From positions 37,840,189 to 37,904,188 of the forward strand of contig NC_080176.1 of NCBI RefSeq assembly GCF_950295315.1: 64,000 bases of DNA. Direction: 5' to 3'. The notes beneath the pieces were generated by a model, which saw nothing but the letters and a program-made list of their open reading frames with translations, was not told the DNA's origin and did no database searches. This document shows, piece after piece, positions 22,485 through 33,737 of the stretch. This DNA comes from Erinaceus europaeus (lineage: Eukaryota; Chordata; Mammalia; Eulipotyphla; Erinaceidae). Within the stretch, counting starts at the first letter, position 1; the number at the start of each line of letters is the position of its first letter. The position numbers were made by a program, and so were the translations under genes.

Positions 22485-24250
22485 TTTTTTTAAATAATTT
22501 ATTTCTTTATTGGGGAATTAATGTTTTACATTCAACAGTAAATACAATAGTTTGTACATGCATAACATTCCCCAGATTCCTATTTAACAATACAACCCCC
22601 ACTATGTCATTCATCATCTTTCATGGACCTGTATTCTCCCCACCCACCCACCCACCCCAGAGTCTTTTACTTTGGTGTAATACTCCAATTTCATTTCAGG
22701 TTCGACTTGTGTTTTCTTTTCTAATCTTGTTTTTCAACTTCGGGCTGAGAGTGAGATCATCCCATATTCATCCTTCTATTTCTGACTTATTTCACTCAAC
22801 ATGATTTTTTCAAGGTCCATCCAAGATTGGCTGAAAACGGTGAAGTCACCATTTTTTACAGCTAAGTAGTATTCCATTGTGTATATATACCACAACTTGC
22901 TCAGCCACTCATCTGTTGTTGGACACCTGGGTTGCTTCCAGGTTTTGGCTATTAAAAATTGTGCTGCCAAGAACATATGTGTACACAGATCTTTTTGGAT
23001 GGATGTGTTGAGTTCCTTAGGATATATCCCCAGGAGAGGAATTGCAGGATCATAGGGTAGGTCCATTTCTAGCCTTCTGAGAGTTCTCCAGACTGTTCTC
23101 CACAGAGGTTGGACCAATTTACATTCCCACCAGCAGTGCAGGAGGGTTCCTTTGACCCCACAACCTCTCCAGCATTTGCTGCTGTTACCTTTTCTGATGT
23201 ATGACATTCTCACAGGAGTGAAGTGATATCTCATTATTGTCTTGATTTGCATTTCTCTGACAATCAGAGACTTGGAGCATTTTTTCATGTGTTTCTCAGC
23301 CTTTTGGATCTCTTCTGTGGTGAATATTCTGTCCAAGTCCTCCCCCCATTTTTGGATGGGGTTATTTGTTGTCTTGTTGTTGAGTCTGGCAAGCTCTTTA
23401 TATATGTTGGTTATTAAACTCTTATCTGATGTATGGCATGTAAAGATCTTCTCCCATTCTGTGAGGGGTCTCTTGGTTTGGGTAGTGGTTTCTTTTGCTG
23501 TGAAGAAGATTTTTAATTTGATGTAGTCCCATAGGTTTATACTTGCCTTAGTCTTCCTTGTAATTGGATTCGTTTCATTGTAAATGTCTTTAAAATTTAT
23601 GCGGAAAAAAGTTCTGCCAATATTTTCCTCTAAGTATCTGATAGTTTCTGGTCTAACATCCAAGTCCTTGATCCACTTGGAATTTACTTTTGTATTTGGT
23701 GAAATACAGTGATTCAGTTTCATTCTTCTGCATGTTTCAACCCATTGTTTCCAACACCATTTGTTGAAGAGACTCTGCTTTCCCCATGTAATAGTCTGGG
23801 CCCCTTTGTCAAAGATTAGATGTCCATAGGTATGGGGCCTCGTTTCTGGGCTCTCAATTCTATTCCACTGGTCAGTGTGTCTGTTCATGTTCCAGTACCA
23901 AGCAGTTTTGATGACAATGGCCCTATAATACAGTTTGAGATCTGGCAGTGTGATGCCTCCGGTTCTGTTCTTTTTTCTCAAGATTGTTTTGGCAATTCTA
24001 GGTCTTTTCTGGTTCCAGATAAACATTTGTAGCATTTGTTCTATTCTCCTAAAAAATGTGCTTGGGATCTTGATGGGGATAGCATTAAATTTGTAGATGG
24101 CTCTGGGTAATATATTCATTTTGATGATGTTAATTCTACCAACCCATGAACATGGAATATCTTTCCACTTCTTTGTGTCTTTTTCAGTTTCTTTGAGTAA
24201 TGACTCATAATTTTCAGTAAATGGTTTTAACATTTGGAAATCACAAGCTG
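22485..24250 (-). mobile_element. 5'-truncated L1 with L1-short 3'UTR
   Basis: The 3' half of ORF2 plus a 270-bp 3'UTR ending in CCAATAAAGAAATAAATT and an A-run. Its ORF2 stays open for almost 490 codons, so it is a recent insertion. Between ORF2 and the tail it carries CACCAAAGTAAAAGACTC and (GGGT)n. Confidence 0.93.
22776..24250 (-). pseudogene. L1 ORF2, C-terminal half, open
   Basis: Reads from the end of the RT domain ([19 protein letters not shown]) through the C-terminal domain with CWRGCG...HCWWEC, without stop or frameshift. It ends at TAG after SEISQK; the related copy at 806-8265 has codons DKDEYGM here, and this copy reads KDEYGM right after the stop, so the TAG trims about 15 residues. 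The N-terminal EN and FADD catalytic parts are missing, so it is non-autonomous. The first residues of the open frame above 24250 are flanking sequence. Confidence 0.9.
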
Positions 24251-24376
24251 ACTTCCTTTCAGCAATGTAAGTGTATATAGCCCCCACAAAACCAAACATG
24301 CTATCAGTAAAGCACAGCTTATAAAAAATAAGATAAAATCAATTATAAAAGTCACTCTTCCATGTAACTTGAAATT

Positions 24377-24540
24377 TCTAGTGGTCTGGGAGGTGGAACA
24401 GTGGATAAGGCCTTGCACCCTCAGCCCTGGGGTCCTGAGTTCAATCCCGGGCAGCACATGTACCAGAATGATGTCTGGTTCTTTCTCTCTCTATCCCCCT
24501 ATCTTTGTCATAAACAAATTTTTAAAAATTAAAAAAAAAA
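24377..24540 (+). mobile_element. SINE type C
   Basis: GTGGTCTGGGAGGTGGAACAG head, GAGTTCAATCCCGGGCAGCA B-box, GATGTCTGGTTCTTTCTC. Confidence 0.9.
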
Positions 24541-24679
24541 AGAAATTTCTACATATTTATTACAGATCTTTTAAAGCAAAAACAGTTTCTGGATATGTTA
24601 CCTCCTATTTTAATGCCAGTTAGATCTAAAGTAAAAAAAAATCATTAAAGTCTGTTCGTTATACTAAAAATGCAATTTT

Positions 24680-24800
24680 TAAACCAAAGCACTGCTCAGT
24701 TCTGATTAAGGTGGTATCAAGGATCATACCTGGCAACTTGGAGCCTGAGGCATGAACATTGTTTTTGCATAACCACTATGCAATCTCCCCAGTCTCAAGG
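24680..24800 (-). mobile_element. SINE type D
   Basis: AGCACTGCTCAGTTCTGATT, GGAGCCTGAGGCATGAACAT, TTTTGCATAACCACTATGCA on the reverse strand. Confidence 0.75.
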
Positions 24801-25525
24801 TGCAATCTTAAGTCAACTTTACTTACATTTTTAGAGACACAGGAAGGCTAAGAAGAGAATTATTATAAAGCTGATTGCCTATTGTACCAATAAAAATAAT
24901 TACTCTGAAAACTTTGGCCTTACTCATGTTTTAAAGAGTATGTTTTAAAGAGCTAAACACATGTAGGTATGTGTTTAGCTGTGTGAACCTTCCCTTCTTT
25001 GCAGTTCTAACCTCATCACTTAACAATTTCAATACCTCCAAATCACAAGTATTGTAACTCAGTGCACCAGGGTGACACAGATAAGTACCCTTTTCTCCTT
25101 ATAAAATTCTTAGTTTTACGAAGCTCAGTGGAACCAGCGCAGAATTATTCATGGTATCACACAAATGTCAGTGTTCTCTTTAGGAGTTGTATTACTCCGT
25201 TTTCAGAACTCTTTACAATATGAAACTACATTCACAATTATTAGCTCTGGAGGAAAATACCTACGCTGTGTAATTTAAAACCCCACAGAATAGTGAAATG
25301 GTCTGTTAGATAATTTCTTCAGATACAGCCTGTGAATACAGATCGCAGACAGGGAAGAGTCAATCTAGAGGCTCTGAAAACACTAACTCCAATTGAATGT
25401 ATCACTCACAATTTATTATTAGGAAGCCATTATTTTCACTCTATACATCTGTAATGCTCTTGCCTGTGTGTGAGTGCACACTGCTGCTTTCTCCCTTTCT
25501 ATGGTGAAAGTTCCTATGTAAAGCA
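24801..25525 (-). other. OSBPL1A intron, no recognised element
   Basis: About 725 bp without a supported feature. Confidence 0.4.
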
Positions 25526-25529
25526 CTGG

Positions 25530-25732
25530 TGAGGCCAGGTGGTGGCGCGTCTGGTTAAGTACACAGATTACAGTGCACAAGGCCCCAGGTCCAAGCCCCT
25601 GTTCCCCACTTGCACTGAGGAGAAGCTTCATGAGAAGTAAATCAGGGCTGCAGGTGTCTCTCTGTTTCTCTCTCCACCATTCCTCTCAATTTCTGTCTCT
25701 ATCCAATAATAAATATTAAAATAAAAAAGCAT
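25530..25732 (+). mobile_element. SINE type B
   Basis: CAGGTGGTGGCGCGTCTGGT A-box, CCCAGGTCCAAGCCCCTG, AGGGCTGCAGGTGTCTCTCT, ATCCAATAATAAATA end. Confidence 0.9.
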
Positions 25733-25914
25733 TGGCTTCATTTGAAGGTTGTCAATTTACAATAAACATGATAGTCTGTGTAAGAAAAGACAAGAAACCA
25801 TCTCTGCTGATTCATCTTCAAATATCCCTGAATCATATTCATCTTCCCTTAGCATTCCGGACAGTTACTATAAAGTTCCCTTGACCAATGATTTAATTGT
25901 TTGAAAAATAACAT

Positions 25915-26140
25915 AACTGGTGCCAGGTGGTGGCACACCTGGTTGACTGCACATGTTACAAAGCACAAGGTTCCAGGTTCAAGCCCCCAGTCTCCTCCTG
26001 CAGGGCAAAGCTTAACAAACGATGATGAATCAGGGCTGCAAGTGTCTCTCTGTCTCTCTCCCTCTCTATCACCCCTTCCTCTTAATTTATGGTTATTTCT
26101 ATCAAATAAATAAAAGATAACAAAAAATTTATAAGAGAAA
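25915..26140 (+). mobile_element. SINE type B
   Basis: GCCAGGTGGTGGCACACCTG A-box, TTCCAGGTTCAAGCCCCCAG B-box, ATCAAATAAATAAAAGATAA end. Confidence 0.9.
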
Positions 26141-26439
26141 TAAGATAACATAACTGACCAGCTGGAGGAGATTCAATTTACACATTTTATCATTAGGTAT
26201 TACATGTGTCTTTTAATTTAGTGTTCCTTAACTGATACTAAAAAAAAAAAAAAAAAGAGGTTATTAGTATAAAATATAACACTCTCTCTCCAATTTGCTG
26301 TAATTTCCTCCACAGCAGCTATGGGTTATACTATGAAGAGTTTAAAAGCTACCTACCAGGGTTAATGCCTTCCAGAGAGCCTAGCATGTTGTCTCATCTG
26401 TGAACTTTATGCTGTTTACCTTAGTCTGGTACACATTTT

Positions 26440-26570
26440 TTTCTTCACTGCTTTTGCAGAGACCCCCCACACACACACACACTGGTGGGGACCGGGATCA
26501 AATAGGGATCCTTGTGCTTCCTACTATGTGTGCTTAACCTGGTGAGTCACTGCCCAGCCCCCTCCCCGCC
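26440..26570 (-). mobile_element. SINE head fragment, with short (CA)n
   Basis: ACACACACACACACTGGTGGG, GACCGGGATCAAATAGGGAT, TGCTTAACCTGGTGAGTCAC, TGCCCAGCCCCC. Confidence 0.7.
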
Positions 26571-26894
26571 CCCTTTGTAGGTTTTAGTATTTATTTACTT
26601 CCCACAAACAGAATTCCCCTCCAAGCTGTGCTCTAGTAGCTGAATTATGACAGTATTTCAGTTCCAGCTCACAAGAACAGAATCACATCTACAAATAAGA
26701 TCCCAGAGCGTCAGTCACTAATGCAGAGTTGAGCCCCATTCACAACACAGAGTTTGTGCCCAACTAGATTTCAGTTGTTGGTTCTGTTTGCTTTATAGTG
26801 ATGATGAACTATTCTATGTCCCTAGGAGAGCTCAAGAAAGTATGTCAAGGGACTGGACACCTGGGGAGAAGTAAATAAGGTAGGAAGAAGGTAG

Positions 26895-27120
26895 TTAAGG
26901 GGCCAGGTGTTGGTGCATCTGGTTGAGTGCACATGTTACAGTGCACAAGGACCCAGGTTCGAGCTCCTAGTCCCTACATGCAGGGGGAATGCTTTGTAAG
27001 TTGTGAAGCAGTGTTGCAGGTGTCTCTCTGTCTCTCACTCTCTACCGCCCCCTTCCCTCTCAATTTTCGGCTGTTTCTATCCAGTGAATAAAATAGATAA
27101 TTAGGAAAAAAAAATTTTAA
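26895..27120 (+). mobile_element. SINE type B
   Basis: GCCAGGTGTTGGTGCATCTG, CCCAGGTTCGAGCTCCTAGT B-box, GCAGGTGTCTCTCTGTC, ATCCAGTGAATAAAATA. AAGGAAGAAGGTAGTTAA after it (27119-27136) resembles AGGTAGGAAGAAGGTAGTTA before it, a target-site duplication. Confidence 0.92.
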
Positions 27121-27124
27121 AGGA

Positions 27125-28262
27125 AGAAGGTAGTTAATTCCAGATAATTCACAGCTGGCTAGTCAAAAACAGAAGCAGAGAGCTATTGACTCGACAGTAA
27201 GAAGGAACAGTCTATTACTACACATACATAGTGAATGAAAGATAGGCATGAATGCATGTGGGTCTGCCTATTTACATGAAATTCCAAGTTGTATGTCCTG
27301 TAATAACAGAAAGAAGATGAGTTGGATGAGGGAAAAAGTCACTGTTCAGGAGGAGGCATGAGGAGACTTTTCTGAGTTGATGAGAAATGTTCTAAATCGT
27401 GGTAACAGCTGAGGATACAGGGTAGACAGATTTGTCAAAACATACCAACTTCATAACATGCCAGATACAAGCATGATATAATTACACATGAATGTAAAAA
27501 GGACTTTATTATATAAAAGTAATCCCTCCCTAAACATTTAAAATAATAGTGTGTAGAACCCTGATAATGTTTCTTGTTATGAATAACAGGTGGTTTTGAG
27601 AGTACTGTTGACTCAGTACTTTACTCCAAGTATTCATAACTCTCATCAAATGTCCACAAAGAAAAGGCCATGTTTTCTTTTGATTTAAATAAATCCATGG
27701 CATATTCATTCTTTTTGGTATCTGGTGACTATTCATTCTTTTTGGTATCTCTGTGATCTTCTTAATGTTTGATTCTGCAATAGATATTTATACAAAGTAA
27801 AAAAAGAATGGAAGAAAAAGGAGAGAAAGAAGGAAAGAAAAGAAGAAGGCAACAGCAGAACGAGGGAGGGAGGAACGGAAGAAAGAAAAAGAAGATAGGA
27901 GACTGACTGTCCTTCATATACCTGGCTAAAAGTCCTGGAATTCTTGTTTGTCCCATTATCAGCTCAGAGACAACAACTGCTAGAAATTCTTCATCTCCCC
28001 AGAAAGGAAGGAGGCTTACACAAATGTGTGTATACACCCCCATCTTTTTTTTCTCCTGTCTTATGTATACCAATAAATGATCAGTGAATGCTGATTAAAG
28101 ATATCAATATCTGCTTTATTCTTCTATGTGTTCATCAATTTTTATCATAGCACTGTTGCTGTCTATTCACCTTTAATTAAGAATCTAATCACTTTAATTA
28201 GGAGTTATTACTCTAAAAGTAGGAAGTTTGATACTGCTTTCTCATTTGGCTTAAATTTAGTA
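27125..28262 (-). other. OSBPL1A intron, unique, with purine-rich stretch
   Basis: No gene supported. 27798-27900 is a purine-rich low-complexity run of GAAAG/GGAGG units. Confidence 0.4.
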
Positions 28263-28263
28263 T

Positions 28264-28400
28264 TGCGGCTGAGAGGTAACTCAGTGGGTAAAGCACATGG
28301 CTTAAGTATGTGGGCCATGAGCCTGATTTCCAGCATCAAACATGCTATAGCTGTGCTTGCTGTTCTCCCTCTCTCTCAGAAAATACTTTTCAAAATGTAG
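28264..28400 (+). mobile_element. Old tRNA-derived SINE
   Basis: GGCTGAGAGGTAACTCAGTG, GGTAAAGCACATGG head; C/T-rich run and A-rich end. Confidence 0.5.
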
Positions 28401-28614
28401 CATTAGTTCTTAGGACAAAGATGTAGTGCAGATTCCACTGAATCAAAACAGTTTAAACAAATAAAGCTTCCATATTTCTCTCATTAGCCAAATCTGAGTG
28501 ACTAATCCCAGATTATTCAGATAAAATTCTACACTGAGGAAAATATTGATAGCTGTGTCTTTAGGATAGTAATCACTATTAAACACTTGACTACTGACAC
28601 TACAGAAAATACCA

Positions 28615-28812
28615 AAGGGGGAGGGTGGCGGTGCACTTAGGACAGTAAATATATAACATGCTCAAGGACTGAGTTTCAAGCCTCCAGTCCCCATCAGCAA
28701 GGGGAACGTTTCACAAGCAGTGAAGCAGTGCTGCAGGCCTCTCTCTCTTTCGCTTTCTATCTCCTCCTTCCCTCTTGATTTTCTGTCTCTATAATACATA
28801 GTGTATATGTAG
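28615..28812 (+). mobile_element. SINE type B, diverged
   Basis: GGAGGGTGGCGGTGCACTTA, GAGTTTCAAGCCTCCAGTCC B-box, GTGAAGCAGTGCTGCAGG. Confidence 0.85.
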
Positions 28813-28994
28813 TCATTGAAGAATTAAGAATATTATGGGAAAAAATAGATAGAAGGCATCTGCTGCAATTTGTCTATGGATTAAACTATTGGCTTCACTT
28901 CAAATGAGAGCTTCTCCAATCATCACTTACACTTTAACTTTCCTCTGACAAAGTTACAGGGCATCAGTAGTTTTAAGTGAAAATACTGACCAAG

Positions 28995-29100
28995 AAAGGT
29001 ATCACTGTGAGCAGCCCAAGGTGTCCTGAGTTCTAACCCTGGCATTGTATATGCCAAAGTGATGTTCTGGTTCTCTCTAGCCTAGTAAATAAATAATAGA
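28995..29100 (+). mobile_element. Old SINE, type C-like
   Basis: TGTCCTGAGTTCTAACCCTG, ATGCCAAAGTGATGTTCTGG, TAGTAAATAAATAATAG. Confidence 0.6.
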
Positions 29101-29137
29101 CCCTTATATAAATAAGTTTATATTTTTTTCTTTTCTT

Positions 29138-29333
29138 TTTGGTGTATTGCACCAAAGTAAAAGACTCTGGGGTGGGGGGTGGGGGTTCAGGTCCTGGAAC
29201 ATAATAGCAGAGCAGGACCTAGAGGGGGTTTTATTATTATGTGGGAAACTGGGAAATATTATGCATGTAAAAAATATTGCATTTTACTGTCAACTGTAAA
29301 ACATTAAGCCTCCAATAAAGAAATTTTTAAAAA
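29138..29333 (+). mobile_element. L1-short 3' end
   Basis: GGTGTATTGCACCAAAGTAA, the G-run GGGGTGGGGGGTGGGGG, CTGGAACATAATAGCAGAGC, CTCCAATAAAGAAATTTTT. Confidence 0.88.
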
Positions 29334-29335
29334 AG

Positions 29336-29522
29336 AGTGGTCCAGGAGGTGGCGAAGTGGATAAAGCATTGGACTCTCAAACATGAGGTCCCAGGTTCAA
29401 ACCCCAGCAGCACATATACCAGAATGATGCCTGGTTCTTTCTCTCTCTCCACCTATCTTTCTCATTAATAAATAAGTAAATAAAATCTTTAAAAAAATAA
29501 TAAAAAGAAAAAAAATTTTAAA
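29336..29522 (+). mobile_element. SINE type C
   Basis: GTGGTCCAGGAGGTGGCGAA head, CAGGTTCAAACCCCAGCAGC B-box, AATGATGCCTGGTTCTTTC. Abuts the L1-short tail. Confidence 0.9.
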
Positions 29523-29644
29523 GGAAGATATCATTATGGTTCTATAGACTATGCATATTCCCCCTGCTACTAGTAGTTTCAAATAGAATACCAATTTGAT
29601 CACAAAGCATTGTAATGTTTTAATACAATATAAAAAGATAACTA

Positions 29645-29850
29645 TAGGGCTGGATGGTGGCTCACCTGATAGAACATATAATATACATCACCATACAGGA
29701 AGACCAGGGTTCGAGGCTAGTACCCACCTCTCTCTCTGTCTGTTTCTTACCCTCCAGATGAAAAACTAACTGCCAGGAGTAGTGAAGTAGTACAGGTATC
29801 TGGTGTCATCAGTAACTAACCCTCGTTGGGGGCGGGGGAGAGTATATGTA
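29645..29850 (+). mobile_element. Atypical SINE
   Basis: GGGCTGGATGGTGGCTCACC, CCAGGGTTCGAGGCTAGTAC B-box, then an unusual end with GCCAGGAGTAGTGAAGTAGT and CTAACCCTCG resembling a decayed type A 3' module. Confidence 0.65.
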
Positions 29851-30054
29851 GATACATGCCCATATTTTAGAACTTAGCAGTAATATCTTATAGAACATAA
29901 TGAAGACATGAATAGTAGCTGATTATTTCTATACAGAGAGCAATATCTGAATTTCAAAACTTTATTCTTTTAGGCAGAAAAAGTTCTTGGTAAAACCTGA
30001 GTTTTAACTCTAAGGCAGAGTTAGCTATAAATGTCAGGTTAGATGTCATTTTAC

Positions 30055-30177
30055 CTCTAAGGATCCCTTCAAGTCAATAGTAGAAACTGCATCTTCCTCT
30101 TCATCGTCTGTCATTTGGTCCTGGGAACAGTAGTGGGTGCTATAAGCAGAATGTTCTTCTATTGCTTCCAGCCAGTT
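30055..30177 (-). CDS. OSBPL1A: OSBPL1A exon: PH C-terminal helix and acidic linker
   Basis: A 123-bp exon, exactly 41 codons. It starts NWLEAIEEHSAYSTHYCSQD, which is the C-terminal alpha helix of the PH domain with its near-invariant Trp. It then runs into an acidic linker, MTDDEEEDAVS, and ends GSLE. The acceptor CTTATCCCAG is strong and the donor is GTAAAA. It corresponds to about residues 324-364. Confidence 0.96.
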
Positions 30178-30364
30178 CTGGGATAAGTGATAAATGAATA
30201 ACAGTGAACACGGTTTCGTTCTTTTTTTCTTTCAAAAGAGATAAGACAAACTGCAAGGCAAAAATCTCTATAAATAAATATTATGGCCTAAAAGGGAGGG
30301 GGACCAACAATATAGTTATGATACAGATGCTTTTTCCATGACATGACTAGATAAAGAATTTTCC

Positions 30365-30660
30365 TAGGGGACCAGGCAGTGCTGCACCCAACTAAGCATG
30401 CATAGTATGAAGTGCAAAGACAGGCTCAAAGATCCAAGTTCGAGCCTCCAGTTCCTTACCTACAGTGTGGATACTTCACAAGATGAGAAGCAGGTCTGCA
30501 GGTGTCCATCTTTCTCTCTCCTCCTCCATCTCCCCCACCTCTCTCAATTTCTTTCTGTCCTATCAAAATAAAATGGAATAAATCGCCCCCAGGAACAGGG
30601 GATTTGTAGTGCCTGCACTGAGCCCAAGCAATAACCCTGGAGGCAAAAAAAAAAAAAATC
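30365..30660 (+). mobile_element. SINE type A, with 3' module
   Basis: GGACCAGGCAGTGCTGCACC, CAAGTTCGAGCCTCCAGTTC B-box, AGAAGCAGGTCTGCAGGTGT, short tail, 3' module ending ACCCTGGAGGC. Confidence 0.88.
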
Positions 30661-30974
30661 CTAGTACTTTAAAAAATCTTCTATAGCTCACTCTGCACCA
30701 CCACATGAGAGCATCATACACAGCATCTAAGGAATCTGTGAATTGTGCAGCACTGCTGTGGGGTCTTTCCTCTCCTCTTTTCCCCTCTGTCTCCATTTTT
30801 TCAAAGTTCTGTGGAATTGTGTACACCAAAAAAAAAAAAAAAATCTATAAGCTCATGAATAATACCATTACAACACATGTGAAATGTCACCACTTTCACT
30901 TAAAGGAACATTTTAATACTGTTAAACAAGTTACTGTGTACTAAGAACATAGAAACATAATTTTTTAATTGTAA

Positions 30975-31262
30975 TTCTTTTTTCCATTATTTATTTATTC
31001 CTTTTTGTTGCCCTTGTTGTTTTATTGTTGTAGTTATTACTGTTGTCATTGTTGTTGGATAGGACAGAGAGAAATGGAGGGAGGAGGGGAAGACAGAGAG
31101 GAGGAGAGAAAGATAGACACCTACAGACCTACTTCACTGCCTGTGAAGCAATGCCCCTGCAGGTGGGGAGCCAGGGGCTAGAACCGGAATCCTTCTGTGG
31201 GTCCTTGCACTTTGCGCCACGTGTGCTTAACACACTGTGCTACCGCTGCCCGACTCCCAGAA
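30975..31262 (-). mobile_element. SINE type A, without 3' module
   Basis: TTTTTGTTGCCCTTGTTGTT, TTGGATAGGACAGAGAGAAA, CCCCTGCAGGTGGGGAGCCA, GCTGCCCGACTCCC. GAAACATAATTTT flanks it on both sides (30951-30963 and 31260-31272), a target-site duplication. Confidence 0.93.
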
Positions 31263-31524
31263 ACATAATTTTACCCACAAATTATAAGCACAAGAAACTC
31301 AAGGTCATTCTAAGAGAATGAAAATTTCTCAGATCAAATTCTTGACATTTTATTGTTTAATCAGGATTTCACAAAAAGAATATTTACCCTAAAAATACTT
31401 GTATTACTTTGTCTGCACTTCATTTTTGTTTGTTTGTTTTGTCACTGAGACATCATTGGTCCAGGCCAACTTTTTCAGATAAGAGACAGAGACACAGAGA
31501 GACAGATTGGGAAGGGAAGACTTG

Positions 31525-31721
31525 GGCCAGGTGGTGGTGCACCTGGTTGAGCGCACATGATACAATGTGCAAGGACCTGGGTTTGAGACCCCAGCTCTCC
31601 ACCTGCAGGGGGAAAGCTTCATGAGTGGTGAAGCAGGGCTGCAGGTGTCTCTCTTTCTCTCTCCCTGCTCCTCCTCCCCTCTCAATTTCTGATTGTATCC
31701 AATAAATAAATATAGTAAACT

Positions 31722-31722
<1 letters not shown>
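31525..31722 (+). mobile_element. SINE type B
   Basis: GGGCCAGGTGGTGGTGCACC A-box, CTGGGTTTGAGACCCCAGCT, GTGAAGCAGGGCTGCAGGTG, ATCCAATAAATAAATA. Confidence 0.92.

Positions 31723-31784
<62 letters not shown>
31723..31784. repeat. (GAAA)n microsatellite
   Basis: About 15 pure units seeded at the A-rich tail of the preceding SINE. Confidence 0.98.
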
Positions 31785-31945
31785 GCATCACAGCACCAAA
31801 GCTTTCCCCTGTACACTGGAGGCCAGGCTGGAAGTTAGGGTTTGTTCATGACAAAAGGGGTGCCCGCCCAGGTGAGCTTTTTGGAGCCTCAGGCCTGAGA
31901 GTCCCTTTGCGTAACCATTAAGCTATCTACCCCCACCACCAGGTG
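31785..31945 (-). mobile_element. SINE type D-like
   Basis: GGCATCACAGCACCAAAGCT, GGAGCCTCAGGCCTGAGAGT, TTTGCGTAACCATTAAGCTA. The central part differs from standard type D. Confidence 0.7.
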
Positions 31946-32080
31946 AGCTTTTTATTGGGGAGATGGATGGTTTACAGCAGATACAGGTGCTGATGCATGT
32001 ATAGAATTTCTCTGTTTTCAACAAAACACTCTCACCCCCAGCCTAGGACCTTTTCCAGCAGGTGAGTTAGTCAATCCTTC
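31946..32080 (-). mobile_element. Old L1-short-like 3' end
   Basis: TTTTTATTGGGGAGATGGAT, GGTTTACAGCAG... as at 52262 and 58893; decayed. Confidence 0.5.
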
Positions 32081-32264
32081 TTTTTCTTTTTCTGGGTTAA
32101 ATCTTTTATCTTCATTTCTTGCACTTTTTCCTCTCATTTTTTACATTACTTAGGGCCAAACCTTAGAAATTTATGAAATGTTGAAACATTAGTGACATAG
32201 ATTATGTAGAATTCCCACAGAAGACAGGTTCTTTTAATTATCTTACATGACTTAAATTTAAAAA

Positions 32265-32405
32265 AAATGGCAGGCCACTCAATGGGCAGTGTGAGACTTG
32301 CATGCTTGAGGCTCCCCGTTTGATCACTGGTGTCACATGGACTACAGTCATGCTTTAACTTCTCTATGTTTTTCTCTCATAGAAAGCCATGACTCTACTT
32401 TCACA
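32265..32405 (+). mobile_element. Old tRNA-derived SINE
   Basis: GGCAGGCCACTCAATGGGCA, GGCTCCCCGTTTGATCACTG B-box, TCTATGTTTTTCTCTCATAG. Confidence 0.45.
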
Positions 32406-32452
32406 TGTGTGTGTGTCTATGAATACTATCTTGATCTAAAGAATATGGATTT

Positions 32453-32770
32453 TCGGGGAGTCAAGCGGTAGCACAGCGGGTTAAGTGCACGTGGCACAAA
32501 GCTCCAGGACCAGCATAAGGATACAAGTTGGAGCCCCTGACTCCCCACCTGCAGGGGAGTCACTTCACAGGCGGTGAAGCAGGTCTGCAGGTGTCTGTGT
32601 TTCTCTCCCCCTCTGTCTTTCCTCCTCTCTCCATTTCTCTCCTTCCTGTCCAACAATGATGACATCAATAACAACAACAATAACTACAACAATGAAAAAC
32701 AAGAAGGGCAACAAAAGGGAAAAATAAATAAATATAAAAAAGAAAATCTTAAAAAAAAAAAAAGAAAAAG
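32453..32770 (+). mobile_element. SINE type A, without 3' module
   Basis: GGAGTCAAGCGGTAGCACAG, GGTTAAGTGCACGTGGCACA, GGCGGTGAAGCAGGTCTGCA, CAACAACAATAACTACAAC, long A-rich end. Confidence 0.92.
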
Positions 32771-33004
32771 AAAATGGATTTTCTACAAGTGCACCATAAT
32801 GCGAAATGCGAATCCCAGTTGTCTTGACTGGATTTTTTATTCAATTTACTATAAAGGAAAAGTGATTCTAAAATGTAAAAAATGAGAACACCTAGCTCGA
32901 CTGAATAGTGTGCTCCATTGCTCTGTGCCCAGCCCCCATGAGCCTGGCCCCCATGGCAATGAAGGCAGCTTCAGTGCTCTAGTCAAGTTCATTCTCACTC
33001 TTTT

Positions 33005-33218
33005 TTTAGTATTTTATTTTTTATATTTTTATTTATTTATTATTAGATAGAGACATACAGAAATTGAGAGGGGAGGGAGAAATAGAAAGGGAGAGAGAAA
33101 CCTGCAACCCTGCTTCATCTCTTGTGAAGCTTTCCCCCATTGGTGGAGACCAGGGGCTATAACCTGGGTCCTTGTGCACTGCAATGCTTAAGCAGGTGAG
33201 CCTCCACTGGGCCCCATC
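33005..33218 (-). mobile_element. SINE type B
   Basis: TTATTATTAGATAGAGACATA, CCTGCAACCCTGCTTCATCT, GGTGGAGACCAGGGGCTATA, CCTCCACTGGGCCCC. Confidence 0.88.
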
Positions 33219-33329
33219 TCTTTCTATTTCTGCCCTCTCTCATCTAAATATATATACATGTATCATAAAAATAAATAAAACCATCTGGATTGGAGTCCAG
33301 ATCCTGTCACGTGCAAGCCATGTGATCTT

Positions 33330-33480
33330 GAGAGAGACAGACACCTGCAGACCTGCTTCGCCGCTTGTGAAGTGACACTCCTGCAGGTGGGGAACCAGGG
33401 AATTGAACCGGAATCCTTATGCTGGTCCTTGCATTTGGTGCCACCTGCACTTAACCCGCTGCGCTACGCCCAGCCCCAGA
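33330..33480 (-). mobile_element. SINE type A, 3'-truncated
   Basis: GACACCTGCAGACCTGCTTC, ATTGAACCGGAATCCTTATG, CACTTAACCCGCTGCGCTAC, GCCCAGCCCC; tail missing. Confidence 0.88.
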
Positions 33481-33514
33481 TTTTATGGATGTTTAAGTTT
33501 TAAGAAAGATAAAT

Positions 33515-33706
33515 GAGGGGCTAGGCTGGGGTGTTCCGGGTAGAGTACACGTGTAACAATGTACAAGGACCCAAGTCAAGCCCCCAACTATAAGGGGAAA
33601 AGCTTCACAAGTGGTTAAGCAGGTCTCTCTCTCTCCCTCCTCCTCATCTGTATCTCTTTCTCCCCTCTCATTTTGTCTTTCCAATAAATACATTTTTTTT
33701 TCTTTT
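33515..33706 (+). mobile_element. SINE type B, next to OSBPL1A splice donor
   Basis: GGGGCTAGGCTGGGGTGTTC, GACCCAAGTCAAGCCCCCAA B-box (decayed), GAAAAGCTTCACAAGTGGTT, CCAATAAATACATTTTTTT. Its tail lies about 32 bp from the exon at 33738. Confidence 0.87.
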
Positions 33707-33737
33707 TACAAAAAGATCAAACAATGTATAAAATTAC

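Noticed and set aside
27798..27900. Triplex-forming regulatory purine tract
   Set aside because: It is impure low-complexity sequence with no supporting context.
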